Shown: positions 42,981 through 51,241 of the stretch, one piece after another
Position numbering within the stretch: the stretch's first letter is position 1
Layout of the letters: each line of letters begins with the position of its first letter
Assembly (NCBI GenBank): GCA_965222215.1
Contig: OZ244931.1
Location: 3,038,001 to 3,102,000, forward strand
Origin: JABJAG01 sp965222215
Lineage (GTDB): Bacteria; Pseudomonadota; Alphaproteobacteria; UBA6615
DNA length: 64,000 nucleotides
Direction of reading: 5' to 3'
Notes under the pieces: model-generated
The model's database searches: none
What the model was told of the DNA's origin: nothing
What the model saw: the letters and a program-made list of their open reading frames with translations, nothing else
Translations under genes and position numbers: made by a program

Positions 42981-43679
42981 ATGAACGTCTTGCTGCGCTT
43001 CGAAAACGTCGGCATGCGCTACGGCGTCGGTTCCGAAGTGCTGCGCGATGTGAATTTTTCGCTCGCGCCCGGTTCCTTCCATTTTCTGACCGGGCCCAGC
43101 GGGGCCGGCAAGACGACGCTCCTGAAACTGATGTATCTCGCCCTGCGCCCGACGCGCGGCCTGATCCATTTGTTCGACAAGGATATTTCCCTGACCCCGC
43201 GAGCGGAGCTTCCGGCGCTGCGCCAACGCATCGGCGTGGTGTTCCAGGATTTCCGGCTGATCGATCATCTGACAGCTGTCGAGAATGTCGCCTTGCCGCT
43301 TCGCGTCGGTGGCGCGGAACATGTGGAGATCGACGAACATGTCCGCGAGTTGCTGAGCTGGGTCGGGCTGGGTGATCGGCTGGATGCTCGCCCCTCGACC
43401 CTTTCGGGCGGGCAACAGCAGCGCATCGCCATCGCGCGCGCGGTGATCAACCGTCCCAGCCTCCTGCTCGCGGACGAACCGACCGGCAATGTCGACGATC
43501 GCATCGCCGTGCGCCTGATGTACCTGTTCGAGGAACTCAACCGGACCGGCACGACCGTCGTTATCGCCACCCACAGCAACGCGCTGCTGGAAAAATTCGG
43601 GCATCCGGTCATGAGCCTGCAGGACGGCGAACTTGCGATCCGCCGCCGGGCGCAACCCCGGGCGGATCAATCGTCATGA
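42981..43679 (+). CDS. ftsE: Cell division ATP-binding protein FtsE
   Basis: An ABC ATPase of about 232 residues that with FtsX controls peptidoglycan amidases at the septum. Walker A GPSGAGKTTLLKL, signature LSGGQQQRIAIARA, Walker B LLLADEPTGNVD and the switch histidine in IATHSNALL are intact. The start is unsure: the ATG at 42981 lies directly behind GGGGAG with no spacer, a TTG at 42990 has better spacing (nine bases), and an ATG at 42906 would add 25 residues. The stop overlaps the ftsX start by four bases. Confidence 0.92.
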   Translation: MNVLLRFENVGMRYGVGSEVLRDVNFSLAPGSFHFLTGPSGAGKTTLLKLMYLALRPTRGLIHLFDKDISLTPRAELPALRQRIGVVFQDFRLIDHLTAVENVALPLRVGGAEHVEIDEHVRELLSWVGLGDRLDARPSTLSGGQQQRIAIARAVINRPSLLLADEPTGNVDDRIAVRLMYLFEELNRTGTTVVIATHSNALLEKFGHPVMSLQDGELAIRRRAQPRADQSS

Positions 43680-44545
43680 TGCGGCGCACGGACATTCCAT
43701 TCGAACGCGACCAGTCCACGCGGTTCCTGCCGTGGATTGTGGCGCTGATGGTTTTTCTCGGCACGCTCATGTTCGCCGCCGCGCTCCTGGTGTCTGACGC
43801 GGTGGATGCCTGGGACAGTTCGCTCACGGGACGCATGACCGTCCAGGTCCCGACGCGCGCCGCCAGCCCGGAGAACATTCAGAAGCTCATGGCAGCACTG
43901 CGGGACACACCCGGTATCGCGGATGTCCGCGCGCTCTCGGCCGAGGAGTCACGCGTCCTCCTCATTCCCTGGCTGGGCGAAGGTGTCGTCACGTCCGGTT
44001 TACCCGTGCCGGCGCTGGTCGATCTCGAAGTCGCGCCCGGTGCGCGACTGGACCCCGCACTCCTCCAGGCGCGGCTCCGTGACACGGTCGAGAACGTAAC
44101 TGTCGACGATCATCGCGCATGGCTCTCCGCATTGATCGACCTGGCCCGCACCGCCGAACTTCTCGCATTCGCCATCCTCGCGCTGATCGCCTCCGCGGCC
44201 GTTGTCGCCGTTGTGTTCACAACCCGCAGCGGCCTCGCGGTCCATGCCGCCATCATTGAGCTCCTGCATCAGATGGGCGCGAAGGACGCGTATATCGCCG
44301 GGCAGTTCCAGATTCAGGCGATGTTGCTGGCCCTGCGCGGCGGGATTGCCGGCGGCATTGCCGCGGCGTTGGTCATCGTGCTGTTCGCCTGGATCGGTCG
44401 TGGCATCGACGCGGCATTCCTGCCGCGCCTCAACCTGTCGATCGCCGAGTGGATTCTGCTTTTACTGGTGCCGGCCATCGCGGTCGGGATTGCCATGCTG
44501 ACGGCGCGGCTGACAGTCCTGCGCGCGCTGGCGCGGATGCCGTAA
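43676..44545 (+). CDS. ftsX: Cell division membrane protein FtsX
   Basis: A 289-residue four-segment membrane protein, permease partner of FtsE. A helix near residues 18-40 (WIVALMVFLGTLMFAAALLV) precedes a periplasmic loop (about 45-155), then three helices containing LLAFAILALIASAAVVAVVF, LRGGIAGGIAAALVIVLFAW and ILLLLVPAIAVGIAMLTARL. IIELLHQMGAKDAYIAGQF is the conserved FtsX cytoplasmic loop. Overlaps ftsE by four bases and ydcF-like gene by one. Confidence 0.92.
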   Translation: MMRRTDIPFERDQSTRFLPWIVALMVFLGTLMFAAALLVSDAVDAWDSSLTGRMTVQVPTRAASPENIQKLMAALRDTPGIADVRALSAEESRVLLIPWLGEGVVTSGLPVPALVDLEVAPGARLDPALLQARLRDTVENVTVDDHRAWLSALIDLARTAELLAFAILALIASAAVVAVVFTTRSGLAVHAAIIELLHQMGAKDAYIAGQFQIQAMLLALRGGIAGGIAAALVIVLFAWIGRGIDAAFLPRLNLSIAEWILLLLVPAIAVGIAMLTARLTVLRALARMP

Positions 44546-45165
44546 TGGTCTTCGTATCGCGGCGGCCTCGCTCCTACCGGTGGCGTTCTTTCGGCGCGGT
44601 CGCCATGGCGCTGGCCGCCGTGTGGCTGTTTGGGCTCTTTCTGTTCGTCGAGCGCATCGCACACACGGTGCCCATTGATCGGGCGACCGACGCGGTCGTC
44701 GTTCTCACAGGCGGGGCGGGCCGCATCGACCGGGGCGCGGAGCTTCTCGCACAGGCGAAAGCGAGGCAGATGCTGATTTCCGGTGTGGGAACCGACGTCC
44801 CCCTCGAGGACCTTCTCTCCGACAGGCAACTTTCCCGGCGCCTTCTGGATTGCTGCGTGACGCTGGGCCGTGCCGCGCGCGACACGCATGAGAACGCCAT
44901 CGAAACCGCCGGCTGGGCCGCGAGCCGAAATGTCGAAAGTATTCGCCTCGTGACGGCGGACTTTCACATGCCGCGCAGCCTGCTCGAATTCAGGTCCGGC
45001 CTGCCGGGCATCCTGATCGTCCCCGAACCCGTGAGCTCGCCGAACATCCGGATCGACGGATGGTGGCGGCGTCCCGCCACGGCGTCGCTGATCGCAGGGG
45101 AATACACCAAGTATCTCGCGACCCGCGCCCATAAGGCGCTGATCAACCTGATCGACGATTTGTAG
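44545..45165 (+). CDS. YdcF/DUF218 family protein
   Basis: A 206-residue protein with one N-terminal membrane helix (FGAVAMALAAVWLFGLFLFV) followed by a DUF218 domain: DAVVVLTGGAGRIDRGAELL, DTHENAIETAGWA, RLVTADFHMPRSLLEF and GEYTKYLATR. Family members are implicated in envelope or vancomycin-resistance-like (SanA) functions; the exact reaction is not known. TAATG overlap with ftsX and direct adjacency to the acyltransferase suggest one operon. Confidence 0.87.
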   Translation: MVFVSRRPRSYRWRSFGAVAMALAAVWLFGLFLFVERIAHTVPIDRATDAVVVLTGGAGRIDRGAELLAQAKARQMLISGVGTDVPLEDLLSDRQLSRRLLDCCVTLGRAARDTHENAIETAGWAASRNVESIRLVTADFHMPRSLLEFRSGLPGILIVPEPVSSPNIRIDGWWRRPATASLIAGEYTKYLATRAHKALINLIDDL

Positions 45166-45924
45166 ATGGCGCGTGCGCTCGCCTTCTCGGTCCTGTTCTA
45201 CGGCTGGACCACCGTGATGGGGCTTCTCGTGCTTCCCTTGCTGCTCGGGCCGCCGCGCCTCCTGCTGGCGTACAGCCGCATGTGGATTCGCGGCGCGCTG
45301 TGGCTCTTGCGCGTGACCGTCGGCCTGCGCCACGACATCCGGGGAACGGAACATATCCCGTCGTCCGCGGTGCTGTATGCGGTCAAACATCAGTCGGCGT
45401 GGGACACACTCGCCATCAACCTGATCATTCAAGACAGCGCCATCGTGCTGAAGCGCGAACTCACCTGGATTCCCGTGTTCGGCTGGTGCCTGCTGCGCGC
45501 GCGCCAGATACCCATCGACCGGCAGGGCGGACCGTCGGCGCTTCGCCGGATGGTCGCGGCCGCGCGTGCGCGGCTGGCGGACGGTCGCCCGATCGTCATC
45601 TATCCCGAAGGGACCCGGGTCGCCCCGGGTACCAAGTCGCCCTACCACGCGGGGGCAGCCGCCCTGTATGGAGCGCTCGACGTCCCCGTGGTCCCCGTCG
45701 CACTGAATTCCGGCCTGTTCTGGCCCCGCCGGTCGCTGAAGCTGCGGCCCGGCGTCATTACCGTCGAGTTCCTGCCCCCCATTGAACCCAGCCTGAAACG
45801 CCGTGAATTCCTCCAGCGCCTGGAGCACGCCATCGAGACGGCCTCGGATCGGCTGATTGCGGAAGCCCGCGAAGTTCACGGGGTATCCGGATCGCCGTCA
45901 CCTGTGGATAACTTTGTGGAATGA
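45166..45924 (+). CDS. Lysophospholipid acyltransferase (PlsC family)
   Basis: A 252-residue 1-acylglycerol-3-phosphate acyltransferase. One N-terminal membrane helix, the catalytic HX4D in AVKHQSAWDTLAI near residue 73, the substrate motif YPEGTRVAPGTKSP near 145, and VVPVALNSGLFWPRR near 168 are all present. It makes phosphatidic acid at the inner membrane. The start codon touches the stop of the previous gene. The last codons (VDNFVE) overlap a perfect DnaA-box 9-mer. Confidence 0.92.
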   Translation: MARALAFSVLFYGWTTVMGLLVLPLLLGPPRLLLAYSRMWIRGALWLLRVTVGLRHDIRGTEHIPSSAVLYAVKHQSAWDTLAINLIIQDSAIVLKRELTWIPVFGWCLLRARQIPIDRQGGPSALRRMVAAARARLADGRPIVIYPEGTRVAPGTKSPYHAGAAALYGALDVPVVPVALNSGLFWPRRSLKLRPGVITVEFLPPIEPSLKRREFLQRLEHAIETASDRLIAEAREVHGVSGSPSPVDNFVE

Positions 45925-46204
45925 GTCTGTCGACGAGGCGGACCCGTGGTGTGCCGTAATACGGTCGTAATAAAGCCCACTCCCGCAACGCGATGCGCCG
46001 GATCGCACGAAATCGTCGCGCTGTTTTACTTCCGAATTCATGCCAGTGCGCCAAAAGGACTATCCACCTTTGCTTAGCGAACGTCATCCGATCCCATGGC
46101 AACTGCGCGTGCAGAGGATGTTTCGTCCATAAACAACTTCCGACTTCCGTTCCCGGGAGGGTTGAAAGGCCCGATTTTCGCGGTCGCATACCGCATGTGG
46201 ATAA
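45903..46204. promoter_or_regulatory. Two perfect DnaA-box-like 9-mers
   Basis: TGTGGATAA occurs at 45903-45911 and again at 46196-46204; its reverse complement TTATCCACA is the classic DnaA box. A weaker CTATCCACC is at 46060-46068. The first lies in the end of the acyltransferase gene, the second in the kinase remnant. A function in initiation or DnaA titration is inference. Confidence 0.3.
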
Positions 46205-46344
46205 ACCGCGCGGCTTGCGTGGTCGACCGGGCCGTACAGCTCATCGAGACGACCGCAGTACAGGTTCCTGTGTCTCGAAAGATATGTTGCCGCCGTTGTC
46301 TTCCCGGATGCGCTCGACCCGCCAAGGAACAGTAACTTGTCGAC
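46084..46344 (-). pseudogene. Remnant of a P-loop kinase/ATPase gene
   Basis: In one minus-strand frame VDKLLFLGGSSASGKTTAAT, then YLSRHRNLYCGRLDELYGPV, reads as the first 45 residues of a P-loop kinase with a clear Walker A. No start codon precedes it in frame (GTC follows an ATA), and after about 60 residues the similarity fades until a stop at 46084. An adjacent frame contains SARAVAMGSDDVR, which could be a shifted continuation. It lies in a 440-base stretch between plsC and chaC that holds no intact gene. Confidence 0.5.
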
Positions 46345-46363
46345 TATGCAGCCGTTCCCGGGA

Positions 46364-46999
46364 CTAGGCGTCGCGCCGCGCGATGCGGTCGCGCAGCTGC
46401 CTGAGGGGCTTGTCGACGATCCCCAGATCGTCGAGGTGCGCCACGGTGTTAACCAGGTATTCGGTGTTGGCACCGCCCCGTCCGTGGCCCTGACGGATCA
46501 GCTTCAGCGTCTGGTTTTCCGAAAGCTTGCCCGCATACTGAATGTGGTTGTGCGCGGCCGTGTAGGTGTGTGCGCGAACCTTCCGGTCGCCGATGCGGGC
46601 ATGGACCCAGCGCGGTATGTAGACGCGGGTCACCATTTCCCGGCGGATCAGGGCCTCGACCGTTTGGGCGGCCCTGCCGGCTTGAACGCGATAGGCCACA
46701 CCCCGACAGCTACCGCCATTGTCGAGCCCCAGCACGAGCCCCGGATTCTCCGGCGTGCCGCGCCAAACGTGGGAATAGACGCAAAAGCTTCGGTGATAGC
46801 CATGTACCGTGGCCGGCATCCGCTCCTCGAAAGGAAATTCCGGCTGCCACATGAGCGAGCCATAACCGAACACCCAGAGGTCCTCGCCGACAGGATGGCT
46901 TGCCATCACGGCACGCAGCGTCGCGTCGAGTTCCGCGTCGGTCAGTTCGTACTGATCGGTGAGGTGGCGCAGGTCCGGCTGGTTGGTGATCTTGGGCAT
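46364..46999 (-). CDS. chaC: Glutathione-specific gamma-glutamylcyclotransferase, ChaC family
   Basis: A 211-residue protein with the ChaC core: DLWVFGYGSLMWQPEFPFEE near residues 41-60 is the substrate-binding loop, followed by HGYHRSFCVYSHVWRGTPEN, and the glutamate general base region GVAYRV. The enzyme degrades glutathione to 5-oxoproline and Cys-Gly. ATG 46999 (MPKITNQPDL) was preferred to an upstream start. It is divergent from the DUF2125 gene. Confidence 0.9.
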   Translation of the reverse strand: MPKITNQPDLRHLTDQYELTDAELDATLRAVMASHPVGEDLWVFGYGSLMWQPEFPFEERMPATVHGYHRSFCVYSHVWRGTPENPGLVLGLDNGGSCRGVAYRVQAGRAAQTVEALIRREMVTRVYIPRWVHARIGDRKVRAHTYTAAHNHIQYAGKLSENQTLKLIRQGHGRGGANTEYLVNTVAHLDDLGIVDKPLRQLRDRIARRDA

Positions 47000-47114
47000 G
47001 AACGCACGGATGTTTGGGTCTTGAGGGGCTTGCGCGCATGCTCGCGCGCAAACGGGACTTGTTCTAGGTTGCCGGTCATTCCCGACACGGCGCATCTAAT
47101 TCGAACGGAAGCGA

Positions 47115-48182
47115 ATGTTCCAGCGAAAGTACCTCCTGTTTCTCGGCGCGCTGGCTCTGCTGGCGATCATCTGGACCATCGGCTGGTTCTGGCTGGCGGA
47201 CCGTTTCAAGGACGATATCGATCGCTTCGCAAGCGAACAACGCGGCCAGGGCATCGTGCTCGAATGGGACGAGGTCGTGGTCTCGGGTTATCCGGTTCGC
47301 TTCGACACCCGCTTCGTGTCGCCGCGCGGCCGCTGGGCGACCCCGGAGCGCAATATTGCCTGGTTCGGCGCCGACACAACCGTGCGCGCCTTTGCCGACG
47401 GACCGAACGGCTTTCGATTCCGTGCGCCCGGCGCGCACCGGTTTGAAGTTCGCGAACGAGGCAGGACGACCGCTATCGACACGACCGCCGAGGGCCTGAG
47501 AGGCCGGCTCGGTATCGGCGACAACGGTCGTGCCGACAGTCTGCGCGGCGAGACAGCCCCGTTGACGGCCCGTGTCGAGAACGGGCCCTCTTTCACGGTC
47601 GGAAAAGCCGCGTTCGACTGGTCACACGAAACAGTCGGACCTGACGCTGAAGCCATACACCCAGAGGATCAGCGCCAGTCGTTGACCTTCGCCCTCGACG
47701 ATATCGATCTTTCCGACGTGCCATTGGATCGCCACGTCAGCGAGACGCTCGGCACAGCCGTCCAACGCGCCGCGGGACGAATTGTCCTGCGCGGCGATCT
47801 CGATCCGGGAGCGATTTCTCCCGACCGGTTGTCGCGCTGGCGGGACGCCGGCGGCACGGTGGAGGCTGAGCAGATACAGTTGCTTTGGGGGCCGGTTCAG
47901 TTTTTCGGCGACGGTACCCTGTCTCTCGACGCGGCGATGCAGCCCGAGGGCGCCTTCACCGCCCGCATTGCCGGCCTCGACAAGCTGATCGACCTTCTCG
48001 AATCAGAAGGCCGGGTCAGGCCGCAGCAGGCGGCCATCGCGCGCATCGCCCTGGCGGTGCTGACCCGGGCCCCGGCCGGCGGCGGGCCCCCGGCTGCCAC
48101 GGTTCCCGTGACCCTACAGAACAGGGTTGTCTCGGTCGGGCCCGTCCCGCTTCTCACCCTTGACCCGGTGGTCTGGGAATAG
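47115..48182 (+). CDS. DUF2125 domain-containing protein
   Basis: A 355-residue protein with an N-terminal signal-anchor (YLLFLGALALLAIIWTIGWF) and a long beta-rich extracytoplasmic part (VLEWDEVVVSGYPVRFDTRF near residues 48-67 is typical). DUF2125 proteins are found in alphaproteobacteria next to tyrA, as here, and may relate to AsmA-like or envelope functions, but no activity is established. Convergent with tyrA, eight bases apart. Confidence 0.85.
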   Translation: MFQRKYLLFLGALALLAIIWTIGWFWLADRFKDDIDRFASEQRGQGIVLEWDEVVVSGYPVRFDTRFVSPRGRWATPERNIAWFGADTTVRAFADGPNGFRFRAPGAHRFEVRERGRTTAIDTTAEGLRGRLGIGDNGRADSLRGETAPLTARVENGPSFTVGKAAFDWSHETVGPDAEAIHPEDQRQSLTFALDDIDLSDVPLDRHVSETLGTAVQRAAGRIVLRGDLDPGAISPDRLSRWRDAGGTVEAEQIQLLWGPVQFFGDGTLSLDAAMQPEGAFTARIAGLDKLIDLLESEGRVRPQQAAIARIALAVLTRAPAGGGPPAATVPVTLQNRVVSVGPVPLLTLDPVVWE

Positions 48183-48189
48183 CCCGCCG

Positions 48190-49149
48190 TCAGTCGTCTT
48201 TGCCGTTTTCCGTGTACTGGAACCGGCCGGCCTGGCGGGCCTCGATGACGCCGCGACGGATATCGCGCGTACGGCTGAAAAGTTCGAACAGGGTGTCACC
48301 GTCATCGTGGCGGATCGCACGCTGCAATGCCGTCAGGTCTTCCGAGAACCGCCCGAGCATTTCCAGCACCGCATCCTTGTTCAGCAGGAAGACGTCGCGC
48401 CACATCACCGGGTCCGACGCCGCGATCCGGGTGAAATCACGGAATCCACCGGCGGAATACTTGATGACCTCGCGCGTGGTGACGACCTCGTCGTCTTTCG
48501 ACTTGGCCTCGAGCTCCGTCTCCAGATCGGCCGCTGTGGCGACGATCGTATAGGCGATCAAGTGCGGAAGATGGCTCGTGATGGCCAGGACGCGGTCATG
48601 GTGCTCGGCATCCATGATCTCGACATCGCTGCCCAGCGCCTGCCAATAGCCGGACAGCCGCGCGACGGCATCGGCATCCGTGCCCGGCGGCGGCGTGAGA
48701 ATGGCGAAGCGGTCCTGGAACAGTTCGGCAAAGCCCGCTTCGGGGCCGGAATGTTCGGTACCGGCGACCGGGTGCCCGGGCACCAGGTGCACGCCGTCCG
48801 GAATATGGGGCGCGATCAGCTTGATCACGGTCGCTTTCAACGAGCCGACATCGGTCACGATCGCACCGGGGGCCAGGTGATCGCGCATCGCCTTCGCCAC
48901 GTCGCCGCAGGCACCGGGCGGCGTCGCAATAATCACCAGGTCCGCTCCGGTTACCGCACCGGCCAGGTCCTCATGCATGCTGTCGACGATATCCAGCGCT
49001 TCCGCGCGCGCGCGCGTATCCGCGTCCGCATCGTGGCAGGCCACGTGACCGGCCAGGCCGCGCGCGCGCGTCGCGCGGGCAAGCGACGAGCCGATCAGTC
49101 CGATCCCGACGATCGCAACGCGCTCGAATGTCTGTGACGGCCCTCTCAT
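48190..49149 (-). CDS. tyrA: Prephenate/arogenate dehydrogenase
   Basis: A 319-residue NAD-dependent dehydrogenase of tyrosine synthesis. The Rossmann start is VAIVGIGLIGSSLARATR; the active-site histidine is in HLVPGHPVAGTEHSGPEAGF near residue 115; ITSHLPHLIAYTIVATA and FRDFTRIAASDPVMWRDVF are C-terminal signatures. It lacks the chorismate-mutase fusion found in enteric TyrA. The ATG overlaps the hisC stop by four bases; chorismate mutase lies just upstream, so the three genes form an aromatic operon. Confidence 0.93.
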   Translation of the reverse strand: MRGPSQTFERVAIVGIGLIGSSLARATRARGLAGHVACHDADADTRARAEALDIVDSMHEDLAGAVTGADLVIIATPPGACGDVAKAMRDHLAPGAIVTDVGSLKATVIKLIAPHIPDGVHLVPGHPVAGTEHSGPEAGFAELFQDRFAILTPPPGTDADAVARLSGYWQALGSDVEIMDAEHHDRVLAITSHLPHLIAYTIVATAADLETELEAKSKDDEVVTTREVIKYSAGGFRDFTRIAASDPVMWRDVFLLNKDAVLEMLGRFSEDLTALQRAIRHDDGDTLFELFSRTRDIRRGVIEARQAGRFQYTENGKDD

Positions 49150-50234
49150 GCTTCCACGAACGCACGCAACGCCGCGACGACCTCTTCCATTTCCGCCCGG
49201 CTGCCGATGGACATACGAACCCAGTCCGGCAGGCCGTATCCGGCAACGCGGCGGGTCACGATGCCCCGCTCAAACAGGTGCCGATAGGCGGCTTCGGCGT
49301 TCTTCTCCGAATCCGGATCGAAACGAACGATCACGAAATTGGCGACCGACGGGTTCACCCGAAGGCCCAGCGCTTCCACCTGCTGCGTGAACCACGGCAA
49401 CATCTCGGCGTTGTGCGCGCGCGCACGTTCGGTGTGTTCCGTATCCGCAAGCGCCGCCTTCGCGGCTTCGATCGCGGGCACCGACACGTTGAACGGCGGT
49501 CGTACCCGGTCAAGGATGTCGATAATCTCCGCCGGCGCATACGCCCAGCCGATGCGAAGGCTGGCCAGCGCATATATCTTCGAAAAGGTCCGCGTCATCA
49601 CAACGTTGGAGGCTTCCGCCACCAGGCCGACGCCCGCCTCGTAGTCCGTCTGGGTCACGTATTCCGCGTAGGCCGCATCGAGCACCAGCAGGACATGCTC
49701 CGGCAGGCCCGCGTGCAGGCGGCGCAACTCGTCTTCCGGCAGGTAGGTCCCCGTCGGGTTGTTCGGGTTGGCAAGAAAAACGATCTTCGTCTTCTCGTTC
49801 ACCCGCGACAGGATCGCATCCACATCTGCGGTCAGGTTCCTCTCCGGCACCGCGACCGGCGTTGCACCGACCCCCAGCGTGGCGATCGGGTACATGGTGA
49901 AGCCATGCTCGGTGTACAGCGTCTCGTCGCCCGGCCCGGCGTAGGCCAGCGCGATCAGGTCGATCAGCTGGTCCGAACCGCAGCCGCAGATGATCCGCTC
50001 CACCTCGAGGTCATATCGGGCGGCGATCGCCTGGCGCAGCGAGCGTGCGTCGATCTCCGGATACCGGCGCAGGTCCTCGGACGCTCCGGAATAGGCCTCC
50101 ATAGCTTGCCACGACGCCCCGAGCGCACTCTCGTTGGAACTGATGACAATGCGATCCGTCCCGCCCATGCCGGCTTCGCTGCCGGCATAAGGTGTAATGG
50201 CAAGAACGCCGGGTTTTGCTTTCGGGGGTGCCAC
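49146..50234 (-). CDS. hisC: Histidinol-phosphate/aromatic aminotransferase
   Basis: A 362-residue PLP aminotransferase (fold type I). VISSNESALGAS binds substrate phosphate, CGCGSDQLIDLI precedes the cofactor, NPNNPTGTYL, DAAYAEYV, and the PLP lysine in TRTFSKIYALASLRIGWA near residue 220 are seen. Between chorismate mutase and tyrA it may serve both histidine and tyrosine/phenylalanine synthesis. The start is GTG 50234, supported by GGAGTAGGGAA just upstream; the open frame further left is antisense to nothing coding but lacks protein character. Confidence 0.92.
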   Translation of the reverse strand: MAPPKAKPGVLAITPYAGSEAGMGGTDRIVISSNESALGASWQAMEAYSGASEDLRRYPEIDARSLRQAIAARYDLEVERIICGCGSDQLIDLIALAYAGPGDETLYTEHGFTMYPIATLGVGATPVAVPERNLTADVDAILSRVNEKTKIVFLANPNNPTGTYLPEDELRRLHAGLPEHVLLVLDAAYAEYVTQTDYEAGVGLVAEASNVVMTRTFSKIYALASLRIGWAYAPAEIIDILDRVRPPFNVSVPAIEAAKAALADTEHTERARAHNAEMLPWFTQQVEALGLRVNPSVANFVIVRFDPDSEKNAEAAYRHLFERGIVTRRVAGYGLPDWVRMSIGSRAEMEEVVAALRAFVEA

Positions 50235-50239
50235 GTTCC

Positions 50240-51094
50240 CTACTCCGTTTCGGGCCGGATCGAGACGGCGTGGGGCGACGCGTACGCTCCCAGCCGCCGT
50301 ACTTCGGCATCGTCGAGGAGCGTTGCCACCCCGCGCACATGGGGATCGTCCGCCGTCATAAAACCGGCCACGTCCATGAAATGCACACGCGCCCCGGTGC
50401 GATCGCCGGAATCGGCAACCGCCTGGTCTTCCACATCCAGGCCGTTCTGGCCGGCCAGTTCGGAAAGCCGTCCACGGCTGGTCGTCGTGTCCGTAACGAA
50501 CACAAAAACGCTTCGATCGTCGCCGGTCTCTTCCGGCTCGCTCCGTGCCAGAAGGTAAGCCCCCACCGCCGCGCCCGGTTCGTGCCACGGCAATCGGGCC
50601 ACGATATGCACATCACCCGGAAAATCCTGACCGGCCCACCATGGGCTCTCGTCGGTCGCCTGGACAAGCGGCACGACACCGGCCTGTATTTCGCCCCGCC
50701 CGACCGCAAGGGCGACCTGGCCTGCCGAGCCGAGCCGGATGAATTCGGTATCCAGTCCGAACTGCGCTTGCACCAGGCGAAGCGCCTCGCCGTGGTCCTC
50801 GATCGGGCAATAGCCGACTTTGAAGTCACCCTGGAGGCGGATCGACGCCGCGATGATCTCGCGCCAGATGCGCACGACGACCTCACCCGGCAGCGGGCTT
50901 TCATGGCGCGCGAGCAGGCGCCGCAGAAGCTGTGCTTCGCGTGCGGGACGGAAGGTGGGGCCTCCTGCGTCCGCCTTGGTTCGACCGATCTCCATGACGA
51001 CTTCCGCACGGCGCATAAGCAGATCGTGCAGTTTTTCGTCGATGGAATCGATTTCGCGGCGCAGCGACGCCAAGCTGTCAGGCGCGTTGCTCAT
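50240..51094 (-). CDS. Chorismate mutase with C-terminal prephenate-dehydratase-like domain
   Basis: A 284-residue protein. Residues 1-88 are an AroQ-type chorismate mutase (SLASLRREIDSIDEKLHDLL, MRRAEVVMEIGRTK, REAQLLRRLL, WREIIAASIRLQ). Residues 90-284 are a domain with KVGYCPIEDHGEALRLVQAQ and ARLPWHEPGAAVGAYLLARS that recalls a prephenate-dehydratase or periplasmic-binding fold, but the catalytic TRF motif of PheA is not visible. Dehydratase activity is therefore doubtful. First gene of the leftward aromatic operon, five bases before hisC. Confidence 0.85.
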   Translation of the reverse strand: MSNAPDSLASLRREIDSIDEKLHDLLMRRAEVVMEIGRTKADAGGPTFRPAREAQLLRRLLARHESPLPGEVVVRIWREIIAASIRLQGDFKVGYCPIEDHGEALRLVQAQFGLDTEFIRLGSAGQVALAVGRGEIQAGVVPLVQATDESPWWAGQDFPGDVHIVARLPWHEPGAAVGAYLLARSEPEETGDDRSVFVFVTDTTTSRGRLSELAGQNGLDVEDQAVADSGDRTGARVHFMDVAGFMTADDPHVRGVATLLDDAEVRRLGAYASPHAVSIRPETE

Positions 51095-51161
51095 CGGTTC
51101 GCTCGTCCGGGAAAAGCGGGCAAGGTTGTATCGCCCTGCCGGGATTTTGGCAAAGAAAACG

Positions 51162-51191
51162 TTGACACTTCTCGCGCCCCGCACCTAGCTA
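51162..51191 (+). promoter_or_regulatory. Promoter of metX
   Basis: TTGACA, 18-base spacer, TAGCTA. Transcription would start near 51198, downstream of an in-frame ATG at 51191, so it supports the metX start at 51242/51248. I see no SAM-II riboswitch core in the short leader. Confidence 0.6.
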
Positions 51192-51241
51192 TGCCGCACC
51201 GCGAACGGCAGGACACCGCGGTACGGCTCAAACCCGCGCTC

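Noticed and set aside
45758..46189. 143-codon minus-strand frame at the end of plsC
   Set aside because: Overlaps plsC antisense and lacks protein character; it may contain scraps of the kinase remnant but not a gene.
51192..51241. SAM-II-type riboswitch before metX
   Set aside because: The leader from the predicted start is only about 45 bases and lacks the conserved pseudoknot core; only an ordinary promoter is supported.
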